Shown: positions 55,616 through 64,000, numbered from the stretch's first letter. The stretch: 64,000 bases of DNA from Gemmatimonadales bacterium (GCA_019038745.1 JAHOYV010000070.1:1-64000), one strand, 5' to 3'. Numbers and translations are program-made. The notes: generated by a model not told the origin, from the sequence alone.

Positions 55616-56529
55616 TGGGAGGACCTCCGTCCCCGGCGACCTTCCCGCGCCAGAAAGAATTTCCGCAGAGGTTCCACATAGGACTCGGTCACATCCACAT
55701 CCATGAGATCGACACCCCGGGAGGCGAAAAGCCGTTCCAGTTTCGCGTCCGCGTTGTCAGCCCGCAGGGCAACCTGGCGGGAAGAGGCCTCGGCCGAAGT
55801 GTCTATCAGGCATTCCCGACCCGTCTCCGCATCCAGCCAGCGCACGAGGCCTACCGCAGGCAGGGATGTCTCGCGAGGATCACGGACCCTGACAGCCACG
55901 ACATCGTGACGGCGGGAAAGGATGGAAAGACTCGTGGAAAAATCACTCGCCCAAAAATCGGAAACGAGGAAAACCGTTGCCTTGCGCTTGAGCACCGAAC
56001 CCAGCAGGCGCAGGGGCTCATTCAGGTCCGTGCCATGTCCTTCGGGCTCAAAGGTCAGCAGCTCCCGGATCAGGCGCAGGACATGGCTTTTGCCCTGGGC
56101 CGGTGGAATGAATTTCTCGACCCTGTCGCTGAACAGCAACAGACCCACCTTGTCCTTGTTGGCAATTGCCGAAAAAGCCAACACGCCACACAATTCGGCG
56201 GCAACGTCCACTTTGGCCCTATCTCCGGAGCCGAACCAACCGCTGCGGCTCATATCCACCGCCAGCATAACGGTCAGTTCGCGTTCCTCGTCGTAGAGCT
56301 TGACGAAAGGATCACCGGTGCGGGCAGTAACGTTCCAATCGATGGTCCGCACATCGTCTCCGGGCACATACTCCCGCACTTCCCGGAACTCCATCCCCGT
56401 TCCCTTGAAAACGGAATGGTACTCGCCGGAAAATACTTCATCGACCATTCGCCGCGTACGAATCTCTATGCGCCGAACTGCGGCCAGAATCTCGGGAGGG
56501 ATGGAGTTGCCATTGGGACGATTGTTCAT
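55612..56529 (-). CDS. DUF58 domain protein of the MoxR/Bat operon
   Basis: A 305-residue cytoplasmic protein with a DUF58 domain (VWA-like), the usual partner of MoxR ATPases. Landmarks: FSGEYHSVFKGTGMEFREVR, VPGDDVRTIDWNVTARTGDP, and LAVDMSRSGWFG as a MIDAS-like block. It probably works with MoxR as a chaperone-like pair acting on the Bat membrane proteins. Six bases separate it from moxR, and it overlaps the next gene by four bases. Confidence 0.93.
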   Translation of the reverse strand: MNNRPNGNSIPPEILAAVRRIEIRTRRMVDEVFSGEYHSVFKGTGMEFREVREYVPGDDVRTIDWNVTARTGDPFVKLYDEERELTVMLAVDMSRSGWFGSGDRAKVDVAAELCGVLAFSAIANKDKVGLLLFSDRVEKFIPPAQGKSHVLRLIRELLTFEPEGHGTDLNEPLRLLGSVLKRKATVFLVSDFWASDFSTSLSILSRRHDVVAVRVRDPRETSLPAVGLVRWLDAETGRECLIDTSAEASSRQVALRADNADAKLERLFASRGVDLMDVDVTESYVEPLRKFFLAREGRRGRRSSQ

Positions 56530-56535
56530 GGCAAT

Positions 56536-57522
56536 CTACGGTACCTCAATGTTATCAAGCAAAGTGTTCACGATGTCATCACTGGTGAGGTTCTCGGCCT
56601 CCGCCTCGTAGGTGATGAGGATCCTGTGGCGCAGCACGTCGCTGCCGACGGCCTTGACGTCCTCCGGAATCACGAAGGCCCGACCCCTTAGAATGGCCCG
56701 TGCCCGGGAGAGTTGAGTCAGGGCGAGAGTCGCCCGTGGTGAAGCGCCCCACGCAATCAGGGGGGCCAGATCCAACCCGGCAGCCTGTGGATCCCGGGAG
56801 GCAAAAACGATATCAAGGATATAGGACTTGATCTTCTCGTCCACGAACACGGTATTCACTGCTTGGCGGATTTCGCGAATCCCTGCCGGATCGATGACCC
56901 GGTCAACCTCGGGCAGACTGTGCCCGGCCATTCGCTCCAGAATTAATTTCTCCTCTTCCCGCGAGGGATATCCCACTCGGAGCTTCAGCTGAAAGCGGTC
57001 CACCTGGGCTTCGGGCAAGGGATACGTACCCTCCTGTTCGATGGGATTCTGGGTGGCCAATACCAGGAACGGATCGGCCAGCGGGAAGGTTTCTCCACCG
57101 ATGGTGACCTGTCGCTCCTGCATCGCCTCCAACAAGGCACTCTGGACTTTGGCGGGTGCCCGGTTGATCTCATCGGCCAGAATAATATTACTGAAGACGG
57201 GACCCTTCTTGACCGTGAAATCCCCGGTTTCCCGGTTGTATATGGTAGTCCCGGTAATATCAGCCGGCAAAAGATCCGGTGTGAATTGGATTCGCCGGAA
57301 ACCGGTGTCCAGAGTTCTCGCCAAAGTGCTGACGGCCAGGGTCTTGGCCAACCCCGGTACTCCTTCCAAAAGGATGTGCCCACCCGTTATCAGTCCCAAC
57401 AATAGGCCTTCCATCATCTGGCGCTGTCCGACAATCACCTTCTCGGTCTGCGCCAGGACCAGGTCCAGGCGCCTGGAGATCTCGTCCGCCCGCACCTTAT
57501 CTAGAGGTTGGTGTTCGGTCAT
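56536..57522 (-). CDS. MoxR-family AAA+ ATPase
   Basis: AAA+ ATPase thought to act as a chaperone for the VWA proteins encoded downstream. The 328-residue protein has Walker A GVPGLAKT (54-61), Walker B IILADEINRAP, NPIEQEGTYPLPEAQ as sensor region and a C-terminal lid. The start is ATG 57522 behind AAAGGGAACC; the reading frame stays open to 57717, but that part includes the promoter. First gene of the moxR-DUF58-batX-batA-batBC-batDE operon. Confidence 0.95.
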   Translation of the reverse strand: MTEHQPLDKVRADEISRRLDLVLAQTEKVIVGQRQMMEGLLLGLITGGHILLEGVPGLAKTLAVSTLARTLDTGFRRIQFTPDLLPADITGTTIYNRETGDFTVKKGPVFSNIILADEINRAPAKVQSALLEAMQERQVTIGGETFPLADPFLVLATQNPIEQEGTYPLPEAQVDRFQLKLRVGYPSREEEKLILERMAGHSLPEVDRVIDPAGIREIRQAVNTVFVDEKIKSYILDIVFASRDPQAAGLDLAPLIAWGASPRATLALTQLSRARAILRGRAFVIPEDVKAVGSDVLRHRILITYEAEAENLTSDDIVNTLLDNIEVP

Positions 57523-57832
57523 GGTTCCCTTTCCTGTTCCTTGTAATCTAACCGCTTTGAATACTGAATTGTGACCCAGACCCGTTTCGGACCTGCCGCG
57601 ATCGGGTTCATACGCATAACCACCCGCAGAGTTCCCATCGGGGCCAGTTGAAAATCCGGGTTTGCAGATGATACTCGACTCGTTTTTTCTTGCCAACCCC
57701 CGGGAAAAGTCTTTCAATGGTTCTGGTATCGGGTCAGATCGCCAGGCTCACCGACGGCAAGCCATGGGCGACCGGGTTCCGGATTCCCCCTGAACACAAA
57801 ATCTTCGACATGATTCACCCTGGGAGGCAGCC
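57523..57832. other. 310-bp divergent gap between moxR and the first DUF507 gene
   Basis: Holds the moxR promoter (57668-57696) with a leader of about 139 bases. A promoter for the plus-strand genes must also be here; the best plus-strand candidate reuses the same TTGCCAA box but has a poor -10. Nothing else recognised. Confidence 0.6.
57668..57696 (-). promoter_or_regulatory. Sigma-70-type promoter of the moxR-bat operon
   Basis: Minus strand TTGGCA, 17-bp spacer, TATCAT; transcript start about 57661, leaving a long leader before the ATG at 57522. Confidence 0.65.
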
Positions 57833-58114
57833 TTGAGGCTGAGCAAACACAAGATCGAATACCTTTCGGATAAGATCCTCAAGATGATCCAAGAACACCC
57901 CGAGATCCACATTATCTCCAACCTGGATCTGGTGGCCCGGGCGGCGTTCGACTCCATCTACGAGAACCTGATGGTTGAACAGGAAATCGACGATGAAGTC
58001 GAGAATCTCCTGAGCCAGAACTACAACGAAATCCGAGCCATGGAAATGGACGTCGGGGCCTTGCGAAACAAGATGAAACGCGAACTTGCACGCAAGAAGA
58101 ATTTTACCCTCTAA
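57833..58114 (+). CDS. DUF507 family protein, first copy
   Basis: A 93-residue acidic, helical cytoplasmic protein of DUF507, function unknown. The start is TTG behind GGGAGG (five bases), giving MRLSKHKIEYLSDKILKMI. Helical throughout, with a basic end (KMKRELARKKNF). Followed 32 bp later by a second, related copy with the same start pattern MRL, so the pair arose by duplication. Divergent from moxR and followed by a glycosyltransferase gene. Confidence 0.88.
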   Translation: MRLSKHKIEYLSDKILKMIQEHPEIHIISNLDLVARAAFDSIYENLMVEQEIDDEVENLLSQNYNEIRAMEMDVGALRNKMKRELARKKNFTL

Positions 58115-58146
58115 CCGACGGGCCTGGACCCGTTGGAGGTTTTCTC

Positions 58147-58431
58147 TTGAGACTGACCGAGGAAAGAATCGATATTCTGGGCCGATCAATCGCCGATCGC
58201 CTGTTGGATGAGGAATTGGTCGATCTTGAAATAGACGAGAGCCGGTTTGTCTTCCTGATCCAGAATCTCATCCTTCGCGACCTGAAGGTCGAAGGCGAAA
58301 TCGACGAGGAAGCAACTCTCTTTATTCGAAAAAACCGTCCCAACCTGGAAGAAGGTTCGACGGAATGGGAAGTAGAGATGGAGAGAAAAAAAGAAGAGTT
58401 CTCCATCGCCCGCGGTTACGTTTCTTACTGA
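58147..58431 (+). CDS. DUF507 family protein, second copy
   Basis: A 94-residue paralogue of the preceding protein (MRLTEERIDILGRSIADRL), also starting at TTG, with TGGAGG seven bases upstream. More acidic than the first copy, with IDEEATLFIRKN in the middle and a short aromatic end. The two may form a heterodimer; this is inference from tandem placing. Confidence 0.85.
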   Translation: MRLTEERIDILGRSIADRLLDEELVDLEIDESRFVFLIQNLILRDLKVEGEIDEEATLFIRKNRPNLEEGSTEWEVEMERKKEEFSIARGYVSY

Positions 58432-58498
58432 TGAAAAGATCCGCCCCCCATTTTTCATTCTTCCCCCAGGCCCCAAAACACTCCGGGAGCAAGCTCAG

Positions 58499-59761
58499 GT
58501 GAAGGTCCTGGTCCTGACCCCCTACCTTCCCCATGAACGCGTGGGTCACGGTGGCGGAACGGCCGTTCGCGATCTTGTGAGGGGCCTGGCTCGATTGCAT
58601 GAGGTCCTGGTTGTTTCCCTGGTTAGGCCCGGGGAGGATTCGATGGTCCAGGACGTCGAAAAGTTGGGCGTTACAGTTACTCCCATACCCTTTCTGGATA
58701 AAACCAGCGGCCAAGCCAAGCTGGTACCCCTGATCCTGAATCGCGCGTCTGCCCTTATCCGATCCCAGGTTTCGGGTTTTCCCCATTACGTTGAAAAATA
58801 CTGGTCGCCGTCCATTTCCCATCAGTTCGTGACTGCTGTGGAGTCTTTCCGTCCGGACGCAGTCCAGATAGAATATCTGCAGATGTCCCTCCTGGCTCGT
58901 GATCTCAGACGATGGCGAGACAAACGCGGCCAATCTGAACCAAGGCTGGTTTTGAACAGCCATGAACTGGGCTCCTTGCCCCGACAGCGCCGGGCCAACC
59001 GTGCAGGGAACCCGTTGATCAAAGTCTGGGCAATGCAGGAGGCCGCCGCCTGGAATCGACTCCAAATTGCAGCCTCCGGTTGGGTGGACACGACTCTTTG
59101 TGTCACACCCGGAGACCGGGAATTGTACTCCGCGATGGGCGGACGCAACTTGGCCACAGTCCCGCTGGGTATGGATACCGAAGCCATTGAAGAGGTTTGG
59201 TCCCCTGTATCCCCTGACCGCTTCCTTTTCGTGGGCTCCTTCGCTCATCGGCCCAATCGGTTAGCCGCCGAATTCCTCGTCCATAGATTGTGGCCTCGCT
59301 TGGCCCCCCAGATTCCCGAGTCCCGCCTGCTCCTATCGGGCCGGGGCTCGGTAGAATTTCTAGCCTCTTGTGGAGGAAAGGAAAAGTGGCGGGACCTGCG
59401 CGTCGATGCTTTGGGTTTCGTGGACGATTTGACCCCTCATTTCAGGGAGAGCCGACTCTTCCTGGCCCCTCTTGCCGAGGGGGGCGGCATCAAGATAAAG
59501 ATACTGGAAGCAATGGCGAGGGGAATTCCCATTGTGACAACTCCGGTGGGAGCCGAAGGAATCGCTTCCGAGGCGGACGAGGCCCTCTACTTATCGGAAT
59601 GCGACGACACGTTCGCGAACACCGTCCTGGAGGCGTACAAGGATCCGGGCGCTGCCGAACGGGCAGCCCGGGCGCGGCACATGATCGAGGAAAAATTCAG
59701 TTGGGCAGCCATCGTGGAACGGTTGTCGGCCATCTATGCAGGAGCAACGGAGAAAACCTGA
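58499..59761 (+). CDS. Glycosyltransferase family 4-like protein
   Basis: A 420-residue GT-B glycosyltransferase, cytoplasmic or membrane-peripheral. The N-terminal acceptor half starts MKVLVLTPYLPHERVGHGGG; the C-terminal donor half contains FLFVGSFAHRPNRLA and the nucleotide-sugar motif GGGIKIKILEAMARGIPIVTT with the Glu of the EAMA block. Sugar and acceptor cannot be read. Starts at GTG 58499 with GGGAG upstream; convergent with the aldolase gene, 39 bp apart. Confidence 0.9.
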   Translation: MKVLVLTPYLPHERVGHGGGTAVRDLVRGLARLHEVLVVSLVRPGEDSMVQDVEKLGVTVTPIPFLDKTSGQAKLVPLILNRASALIRSQVSGFPHYVEKYWSPSISHQFVTAVESFRPDAVQIEYLQMSLLARDLRRWRDKRGQSEPRLVLNSHELGSLPRQRRANRAGNPLIKVWAMQEAAAWNRLQIAASGWVDTTLCVTPGDRELYSAMGGRNLATVPLGMDTEAIEEVWSPVSPDRFLFVGSFAHRPNRLAAEFLVHRLWPRLAPQIPESRLLLSGRGSVEFLASCGGKEKWRDLRVDALGFVDDLTPHFRESRLFLAPLAEGGGIKIKILEAMARGIPIVTTPVGAEGIASEADEALYLSECDDTFANTVLEAYKDPGAAERAARARHMIEEKFSWAAIVERLSAIYAGATEKT

Positions 59762-59800
59762 TCAGAGAAAACCAGACTCCTGGCGAACCATGAATTTGGG

Positions 59801-60418
59801 TTATTTTTCCAGCAAACTGCGGGCAGCGCCTTCGGGAAGACAACATTTTCCGTCAGCCATCTCGGCCAGCAATGTGACCTGGGCAAGGCGTTCAACGGTT
59901 TCCAGCAGGGCGAAGGCATCTTCCAGACCGTTTCCAACAGCAACCACCCCATGGCCGCCCAGGAGAATCGCATCGTGGTTCCCAATCAGCGGAACAATCG
60001 ACTCGGCAACCGCATCGCTGCCGGGCAGGGATCTTTCGGCCACAGGAACGCGTGGCAAAAATCGGGCGGTCTCGGTCAACAGACTGCCATCCAGATCACG
60101 GCCAACGACTGCGAAGGCAGTGGCCCAAGGCGGATGAGCATGGCAAATAGCCCCTACATCCGGTCGACGGCAATAGATTTCCCGGTGGACTCCCCATTCC
60201 GAAGTCGCCAACCCAGCGGGGCTCTTCCCCGCAACCCCCACTTCCAACAGATCCTGTACTCTTAGAGACCCCTTGCCAACCCCGGCCGGAGTTACCAAAA
60301 AAGAGTGGCCACCAGAGCGAACTGAAAGGTTCCCTTCGGCAGCCACGATCAACCCTTTGTCGTACATCAGACGACCAATTTCAACCATTCTTCGGCGCAG
60401 GACAACCAGGTTGGACAC
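59801..60418 (-). CDS. Class II aldolase/adducin family protein
   Basis: A 205-residue zinc aldolase-like protein, of the L-fuculose/L-ribulose phosphate aldolase group. Typical blocks: EGNLSVR, TPAGVGKG, SEWGVHREIY with the catalytic Glu position, the zinc pair HAHPP, and LGGHGVVAVG with the third His. Substrate unknown; MtnB-like dehydratases share the fold, so a role in methionine salvage is the main alternative. GTG start at 60418. Upstream is a 12-bp repeat tract (60437-60484) that may shape the message between it and the PD40 gene. Confidence 0.88.
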   Translation of the reverse strand: MSNLVVLRRRMVEIGRLMYDKGLIVAAEGNLSVRSGGHSFLVTPAGVGKGSLRVQDLLEVGVAGKSPAGLATSEWGVHREIYCRRPDVGAICHAHPPWATAFAVVGRDLDGSLLTETARFLPRVPVAERSLPGSDAVAESIVPLIGNHDAILLGGHGVVAVGNGLEDAFALLETVERLAQVTLLAEMADGKCCLPEGAARSLLEK

Positions 60419-60436
60419 AGTATTCCCCGGGTTGAA

Positions 60437-60484
60437 TTCGCGGACCTATTCGCGGACCTATTTGCGGACTTACTTGCGGAACAC
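60437..60484 (-). repeat. Four 12-bp tandem repeats spanning the PD40 gene stop
   Basis: Units 60437-60448 and 60449-60460 are identical; 60461-60472 differs at two bases; 60473-60484 is more diverged. On the minus strand each unit reads like GTCCGCAAATAG in the gene's frame, so the stop codon itself is repeated (TAA, TAG, TAG). Confidence 0.85.
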
Positions 60485-61864
60485 GTAAAGATGGGACATT
60501 ACATCTTCGAACATCTCCAGCACATGGCGTTCATCGCTCGCCAAAGTCCGTAGTTCCAGGATGGTCAACTCATCACCCTGCAGTTGCTTAGCTCTTTGGT
60601 AGGCTTCCTCTTCAAGCTGAATCAAAATCTCGGTTGTAAAACCCAGTTGACTGCTGACCAGGAGGGAACCATCTGGATTCAGGGATGCATCCACATCGTC
60701 CGACCTCGTAAAGAAATACACCTCCGGATCCAGGCTGCCATCGGCTGGAATCTTCCAGATGTTCCGGTCGTGATGCGTTGTGGTGGGCAAACGCCTGGAA
60801 GAGACAAAGAATATCTCACTACCGTCATGGGAATAGAACGGCGAAGTGTTGGAAATGCCCACGATGGGATCGCCATCTCTGTAATCGGTGAAAGTCAGTC
60901 GATTCAGATTATTGTCCAGAATCGGGTCCTCCTCGGCTGCACTGTCCGGGTCGAAATCGATGGTGAACAATTCGGTTCCCCAGCCAGTCTCCCCAGCCAT
61001 ATCAAGGCCTGAAGAAAAAACGATTTTCCGCCCGTCGCGAGACCAATTGGGTCGCTCGATCCGGGAACTTTGACTAGTGACCGGGAAAGCTCTGGCCTCA
61101 TATCCGAAATTCTCGCCGGCCGTCTCCATCTCCAAGACCATGAGCTCAATCTGAGTACAGGTCTCCAGGGAGTCCGGGATCAGACAACTGGAGCGAGTAA
61201 AAGCCAACCAATTCCCATCCGGCGAAAGGGCGGGTTCAAAATGCTGATAATACATGCCCGAGGACAAACTGTCAGCCGGCTCAAGGTACAGGGGGGTAAG
61301 GTCACAAAGGTCCGGATTGGAAATCTCCGCCCGGAACAGGCGATAGCCGCGGGAAAGTTCCAGCCGGAAGATGATGTGGGTATTCCCTTCCTCGGAATTC
61401 TGCTCTTCCCAAATAGGATCACCCTTGCGGTCGTTGATGGCCTGGTTGAGATGTTCACCCATCCCGGCGAATTTGGGAATGGACATTTCCCTAAGCCGCA
61501 AAAGAACAGCGCCCTGATCCCTAAGACTTTTTTCCGGCTCAAACCGTTCCTGCAGGGGGATCAAAGCCATCTGGCGGTGATTAGTGTGCCAATCATCCTC
61601 GTTGTACTTATCGTCGGCAGGAATGGCCGTCCAATCTGCGGTGAAAAGAATCTGGTTTCCATCCGGAGACAAGGAGGGGTTAAGGTAGTGAAACCCCTCG
61701 CTGGAAGTATCAGCCGTCACCATCACCAGATCTCCGCAGGCATGGTTGCCACAAACTGCCAGGGACTCAGCCGGATCTTCCTTGCTGGTGCAACCAGACA
61801 AGATGAAAGCCGCCATGAGCAAAAAATATGCTAGTGGAAGGAAGCAGCTGCGCATCCGTTTCAT
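60470..61864 (-). CDS. Predicted lipoprotein with PD40/TolB-like beta-propeller repeats
   Basis: A 464-residue predicted lipoprotein: signal (about 5-23) with lipobox ending LSGC, then WD40-like PD40 repeats of TolB type, seen as NPSLSPDGNQILFTADW, EPALSPDGNWLAFTRSS, RPNWSRDGRKIVFSS and SPFYSHDGSEIFFVSS. Such propellers are common in exported proteins of this group and may bind partners at the cell surface. The start is ATG 61864 behind GTAGGG; upstream codons lie in the leader. Followed by a TonB-like lipoprotein gene on the same strand, upstream in transcription. Confidence 0.85.
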   Translation of the reverse strand: MKRMRSCFLPLAYFLLMAAFILSGCTSKEDPAESLAVCGNHACGDLVMVTADTSSEGFHYLNPSLSPDGNQILFTADWTAIPADDKYNEDDWHTNHRQMALIPLQERFEPEKSLRDQGAVLLRLREMSIPKFAGMGEHLNQAINDRKGDPIWEEQNSEEGNTHIIFRLELSRGYRLFRAEISNPDLCDLTPLYLEPADSLSSGMYYQHFEPALSPDGNWLAFTRSSCLIPDSLETCTQIELMVLEMETAGENFGYEARAFPVTSQSSRIERPNWSRDGRKIVFSSGLDMAGETGWGTELFTIDFDPDSAAEEDPILDNNLNRLTFTDYRDGDPIVGISNTSPFYSHDGSEIFFVSSRRLPTTTHHDRNIWKIPADGSLDPEVYFFTRSDDVDASLNPDGSLLVSSQLGFTTEILIQLEEEAYQRAKQLQGDELTILELRTLASDERHVLEMFEDVMSHLYVFRK

Positions 61865-61953
61865 AACCCTACCGACCTCCAGCCGTGGGGAAAGAACAAC
61901 AAGGCACGACAACCCAGTCGATGCCATTGTACCCTTCAAGAATTTGTCTTGTT

Positions 61954-61983
61954 AAAATAGGGTAACCACCCCCCTTAAATCAA
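61954..61983 (-). promoter_or_regulatory. Possible promoter of the PD40 lipoprotein gene
   Basis: Minus strand TTGATT, 18-bp spacer, TATTTT, with a leader of about 83 bases to the ATG at 61864. Moderate match only. Confidence 0.4.
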
Positions 61984-62067
61984 CCGTCAGTTCTAAGGAG
62001 ACCACTTTTTATGGTGTCCCTCGACAGGATTTCTGGATTGTCCCGGCAAAGAGGGTAGAACAATGGT

Positions 62068-63045
62068 TCAGGAAGGGTCCAAGTTGAAGGCGGTATTAAC
62101 CCTCAACCAAGACCAGATGGGGTATTTCCCGATTCTGGCCGATTCATAGGATCCCTTGAAAAGACTGGCCTCAGCTGCTCTGCTGAGGTCAGCCGATGGG
62201 CTGCTGACCACTACTGCCTGGTAGACATTGCCGGCAGGGTTCAGCAACAGGTCCATCACCACCTCACCTGTAATCCCTGAATTCAAGGCCCGTTCCGGGT
62301 AATCCGGAGGTGGCCCTCCCAGATACCGAGGAGGGTAATCGTACAGCAGCTGATAAAGCTTCAGTATTCGAAAACTCCGCCCACCGGTACACTTGGATTC
62401 CCCCTGGGCTACCAGCTCGACAGCTTCCGCGAATCGCCCGGAAGCCCGGGCCACATCCGCCAGAAGAAAGTCGACCCCAGCGTCGTCAGGTCGCTCGGAT
62501 GCACACTCCTGCAACAATTCACGGGCCCGCCCCAGCAGTCGTTTCTTGTTACGGGACCAATCCCCCACATCGGCAGCTGGCCCCTCCACCGGCAACAGGG
62601 CCGGGTCTCCCTGCCCAGCCATGAGATAGAGTTGACCAAGGGTCAACAACAACAGCGAATGATGAACTCCTTCCTCCAGGCCTATCTCCAGTTCGATCAT
62701 ACCGTCGGAACCGGAACCGTGCCGAAAATATTCCGAACAGGTCCCCAGATAGCGCTCTACGATCATTGGGACATCCAGATCCTCGTCACAGCGAGCCAGG
62801 CGATGGGGGCGCCAAGGGCCGTCTGGTCCGGGAACCTCCAGAGGCAGGTCAGATTCTGAGGAAGTCCTGTCTCTACCCGATCCTTGAGCACCCCCCGGCC
62901 CCCCGGATCCTGCGCACCCGCTCAAAAAACAAGCCATGATCGTCACCACCAGGGCCAATGGGAACAAAACCTTTATTGGGCCTTTCCCTCCTGGATGTTT
63001 TTCCTGTCCAGACCCCATATCGGCCTCCCCTGATATTAATCTCAT
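62068..63045 (-). CDS. Predicted lipoprotein with TonB C-terminal domain
   Basis: A 325-residue predicted lipoprotein: basic N-terminus, helix (about 24-43), lipobox FLSGC with Cys44, a Gly/Ser linker, a TPR-like helical middle (about 110-225) and a TonB C-terminal domain (about 245-325) with YPERALNSGITGEVV and LNPAGNVYQAVVV. Canonical TonB is held in the inner membrane by a helix and moves energy to outer-membrane receptors; a lipid-anchored form would be unusual. Start at ATG 63045, overlapping the upstream TPR gene's stop as ATGA, so they are coupled. Function unclear. Confidence 0.8.
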   Translation of the reverse strand: MRLISGEADMGSGQEKHPGGKGPIKVLFPLALVVTIMACFLSGCAGSGGPGGAQGSGRDRTSSESDLPLEVPGPDGPWRPHRLARCDEDLDVPMIVERYLGTCSEYFRHGSGSDGMIELEIGLEEGVHHSLLLLTLGQLYLMAGQGDPALLPVEGPAADVGDWSRNKKRLLGRARELLQECASERPDDAGVDFLLADVARASGRFAEAVELVAQGESKCTGGRSFRILKLYQLLYDYPPRYLGGPPPDYPERALNSGITGEVVMDLLLNPAGNVYQAVVVSSPSADLSRAAEASLFKGSYESARIGKYPIWSWLRVNTAFNLDPS

Positions 63046-64000
63046 CGAGCCTCCTGATCTGCCAGTCCGGGTTCCATTTCCAGGACTTTGTTCCATTCCG
63101 TGGTTGCCTCTTCATAACGGCCGAGTTTCGTCAAAAGCACTACCCGGTTGTTTAGATACACAACCTCATCCGGTGCCAGATAAACAGCTCTATCAATTGC
63201 TTCCAGGGCTTCTTGAAAGTGACCCGCCTGAAGCAGGTTCAGGCAGATGGCCCCCCAAAAACCAGGGTTCTCCGCCAGGGTGCGTCCCGTTTCTCCCAGG
63301 TCAGGGAAAAAATTCCCCTCAACCGACAAGCCCCGGGTAAACTCCAGCGAATATTCAAAACTATCCAGCCTTCCCTCGATTTCCACCAGTAAAAAAACCT
63401 CGTCAGGATCCAATTCGGCCAAGGGCACCTTGGACCACAAGGACCATAACAGGGAATCCCTGCCCGCTGTCTGCAACGCTTGAACCAAGGTTCGCCGATG
63501 ACTTCGGTTGGGATCTTCCCGGTATAGGTCCTGCAATATTCTAATGGCCGGTCCCAACTTTCCCGTTTCCATATGAAGCTGCGCCAAAGCCGGCCTGATT
63601 TCCGGGCAGTCTGGACATAATTTCCGGGCAGCCTCCAGGTATATGGCCGCTTCAACATGGTTACCGAACTCCATAAGGATTTGTCCAAACTCCAGGTTCA
63701 CTTCAAAATTTCCAGGGGCCGATTCCACCGCTTGTTGGTATTCCGAAAGCGCCCGACCGCGCCGGCCCAGGGCCATAAGAGCCGCTCCGATATTCCGGTG
63801 TCCCAGCCAGGAGTTGGGATCCCTCCGTACTGTTTTTTCCAGATGGGGCAAGGCTAGTAAAGAGTGGCCATCGCGCATCAAGGCAACACCCAGACGGTCC
63901 TCCAGCTGCCAACCATAAACAGGGTCGTCGCCATAATCATTTAACAGATCCTGGATTCGAACAACCGCCAGCCCAGGTTGATCCGCCGCCAACAAGCTGT
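63042..64000 (-). CDS. TPR repeat protein, partial (5' end beyond the window)
   Basis: The reading frame is open to the window's right edge, so the N-terminus is missing. At least 317 residues, nearly all TPR repeats (SWLGHRNIGAALMALGRRGRALSEYQQAV, shown here only by its pattern W-LG-Y-A-P; FQEALEAIDRAVYLAP; YEEATTEWNKVLEM). No signal or catalytic part is seen in the visible piece. Overlaps the TonB-like lipoprotein gene by four bases; the two may form an envelope complex. Confidence 0.85.
   Translation of the reverse strand, partial: SLLAADQPGLAVVRIQDLLNDYGDDPVYGWQLEDRLGVALMRDGHSLLALPHLEKTVRRDPNSWLGHRNIGAALMALGRRGRALSEYQQAVESAPGNFEVNLEFGQILMEFGNHVEAAIYLEAARKLCPDCPEIRPALAQLHMETGKLGPAIRILQDLYREDPNRSHRRTLVQALQTAGRDSLLWSLWSKVPLAELDPDEVFLLVEIEGRLDSFEYSLEFTRGLSVEGNFFPDLGETGRTLAENPGFWGAICLNLLQAGHFQEALEAIDRAVYLAPDEVVYLNNRVVLLTKLGRYEEATTEWNKVLEMEPGLADQEAR

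Noticed and set aside
55480-56691. Open plus-strand frame of 403 codons
   Set aside because: It lies opposite BatX, DUF58 and moxR, which are well supported on the minus strand; no protein family features.

Overview
The window reads as a chromosomal segment of a Gram-negative, probably uncultivated bacterium of the FCB superphylum (Krumholzibacteriota, Eisenbacteria or Latescibacterota are possible). This is inference from gene content: an LpxH-type lipid A enzyme, a PorV/PorQ-family barrel, a protein with a type IX-like C-terminal domain, a TonB C-terminal domain, a Bat (aerotolerance) operon, two DUF507 genes and a short SigA-like sigma factor. Base composition looks moderately GC-rich and even, except for a more AT-rich gap at 31.2-32.1 kb. 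I saw no rRNA, tRNA, CRISPR array, phage or insertion sequence.

0-22.5 kb (all minus strand). A dense housekeeping and envelope block, read right to left: a small coiled-coil protein, a DegP/HtrA protease with a near-consensus promoter, a SigA-like sigma factor ending in a clear terminator, an M23 peptidase with its own promoter, an AMIN/LysM amidase, a YbbR-like protein, an anchored PhnD-like binding protein, hisS, aspS, phoH, a PgpH-like 7TM-HD hydrolase, ybeY, a CorC/CNNM transporter, a DUF502 protein, mgtE, recO, glyQ and glyS. Many neighbours overlap by four bases (ATGA), which implies translational coupling. The block joins tRNA charging, RNA maturation, Mg2+ homeostasis, cell-wall hydrolysis and possibly cyclic-di-AMP turnover.

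22.6-37.1 kb. This is the accessory, envelope-focused part: lpxH (plus strand), a PorV/PorQ protein, a very large M6-like protein whose zinc-binding HExxH motif is gone, a DUF4384 protein with an aromatic core and one CxxCH, a FnIII-like lipoprotein, a TPR-GAF-AAA sigma-54 activator, a 107-residue exported acidic protein and an NtrC-type response regulator. A good -24/-12 (sigma-54) element lies before the lipoprotein/DUF4384 pair and a weaker one before the small exported protein. I take this as a candidate sigma-54-controlled surface system, the best candidate here for something undescribed.

37.2-48.7 kb. Mixed housekeeping genes on both strands: rlmN, an Rrf2 regulator with a self-overlapping operator-like promoter, a long-chain acyl-CoA synthetase with a CDF metal transporter, an M28/PDZ peptidase, a B3/B4 domain protein, rfbB, a BtpA family protein, tdk and an HDOD protein.

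48.9-57.5 kb. A complete MoxR-DUF58-BatX-BatA-BatBC-BatDE operon (minus strand) with BatB fused to BatC and BatD fused to BatE. A sigma-70-like promoter precedes moxR.

57.8-64.0 kb. Two tandem DUF507 genes and a glycosyltransferase (plus strand), then a class II aldolase, a PD40/TolB-like lipoprotein, a lipoprotein with a TonB C-terminal domain and a TPR protein that runs off the right edge (all minus strand).

All functions are from reading sequence and motifs; no database search was run. Promoters, operators and terminators are pattern matches and are scored accordingly.
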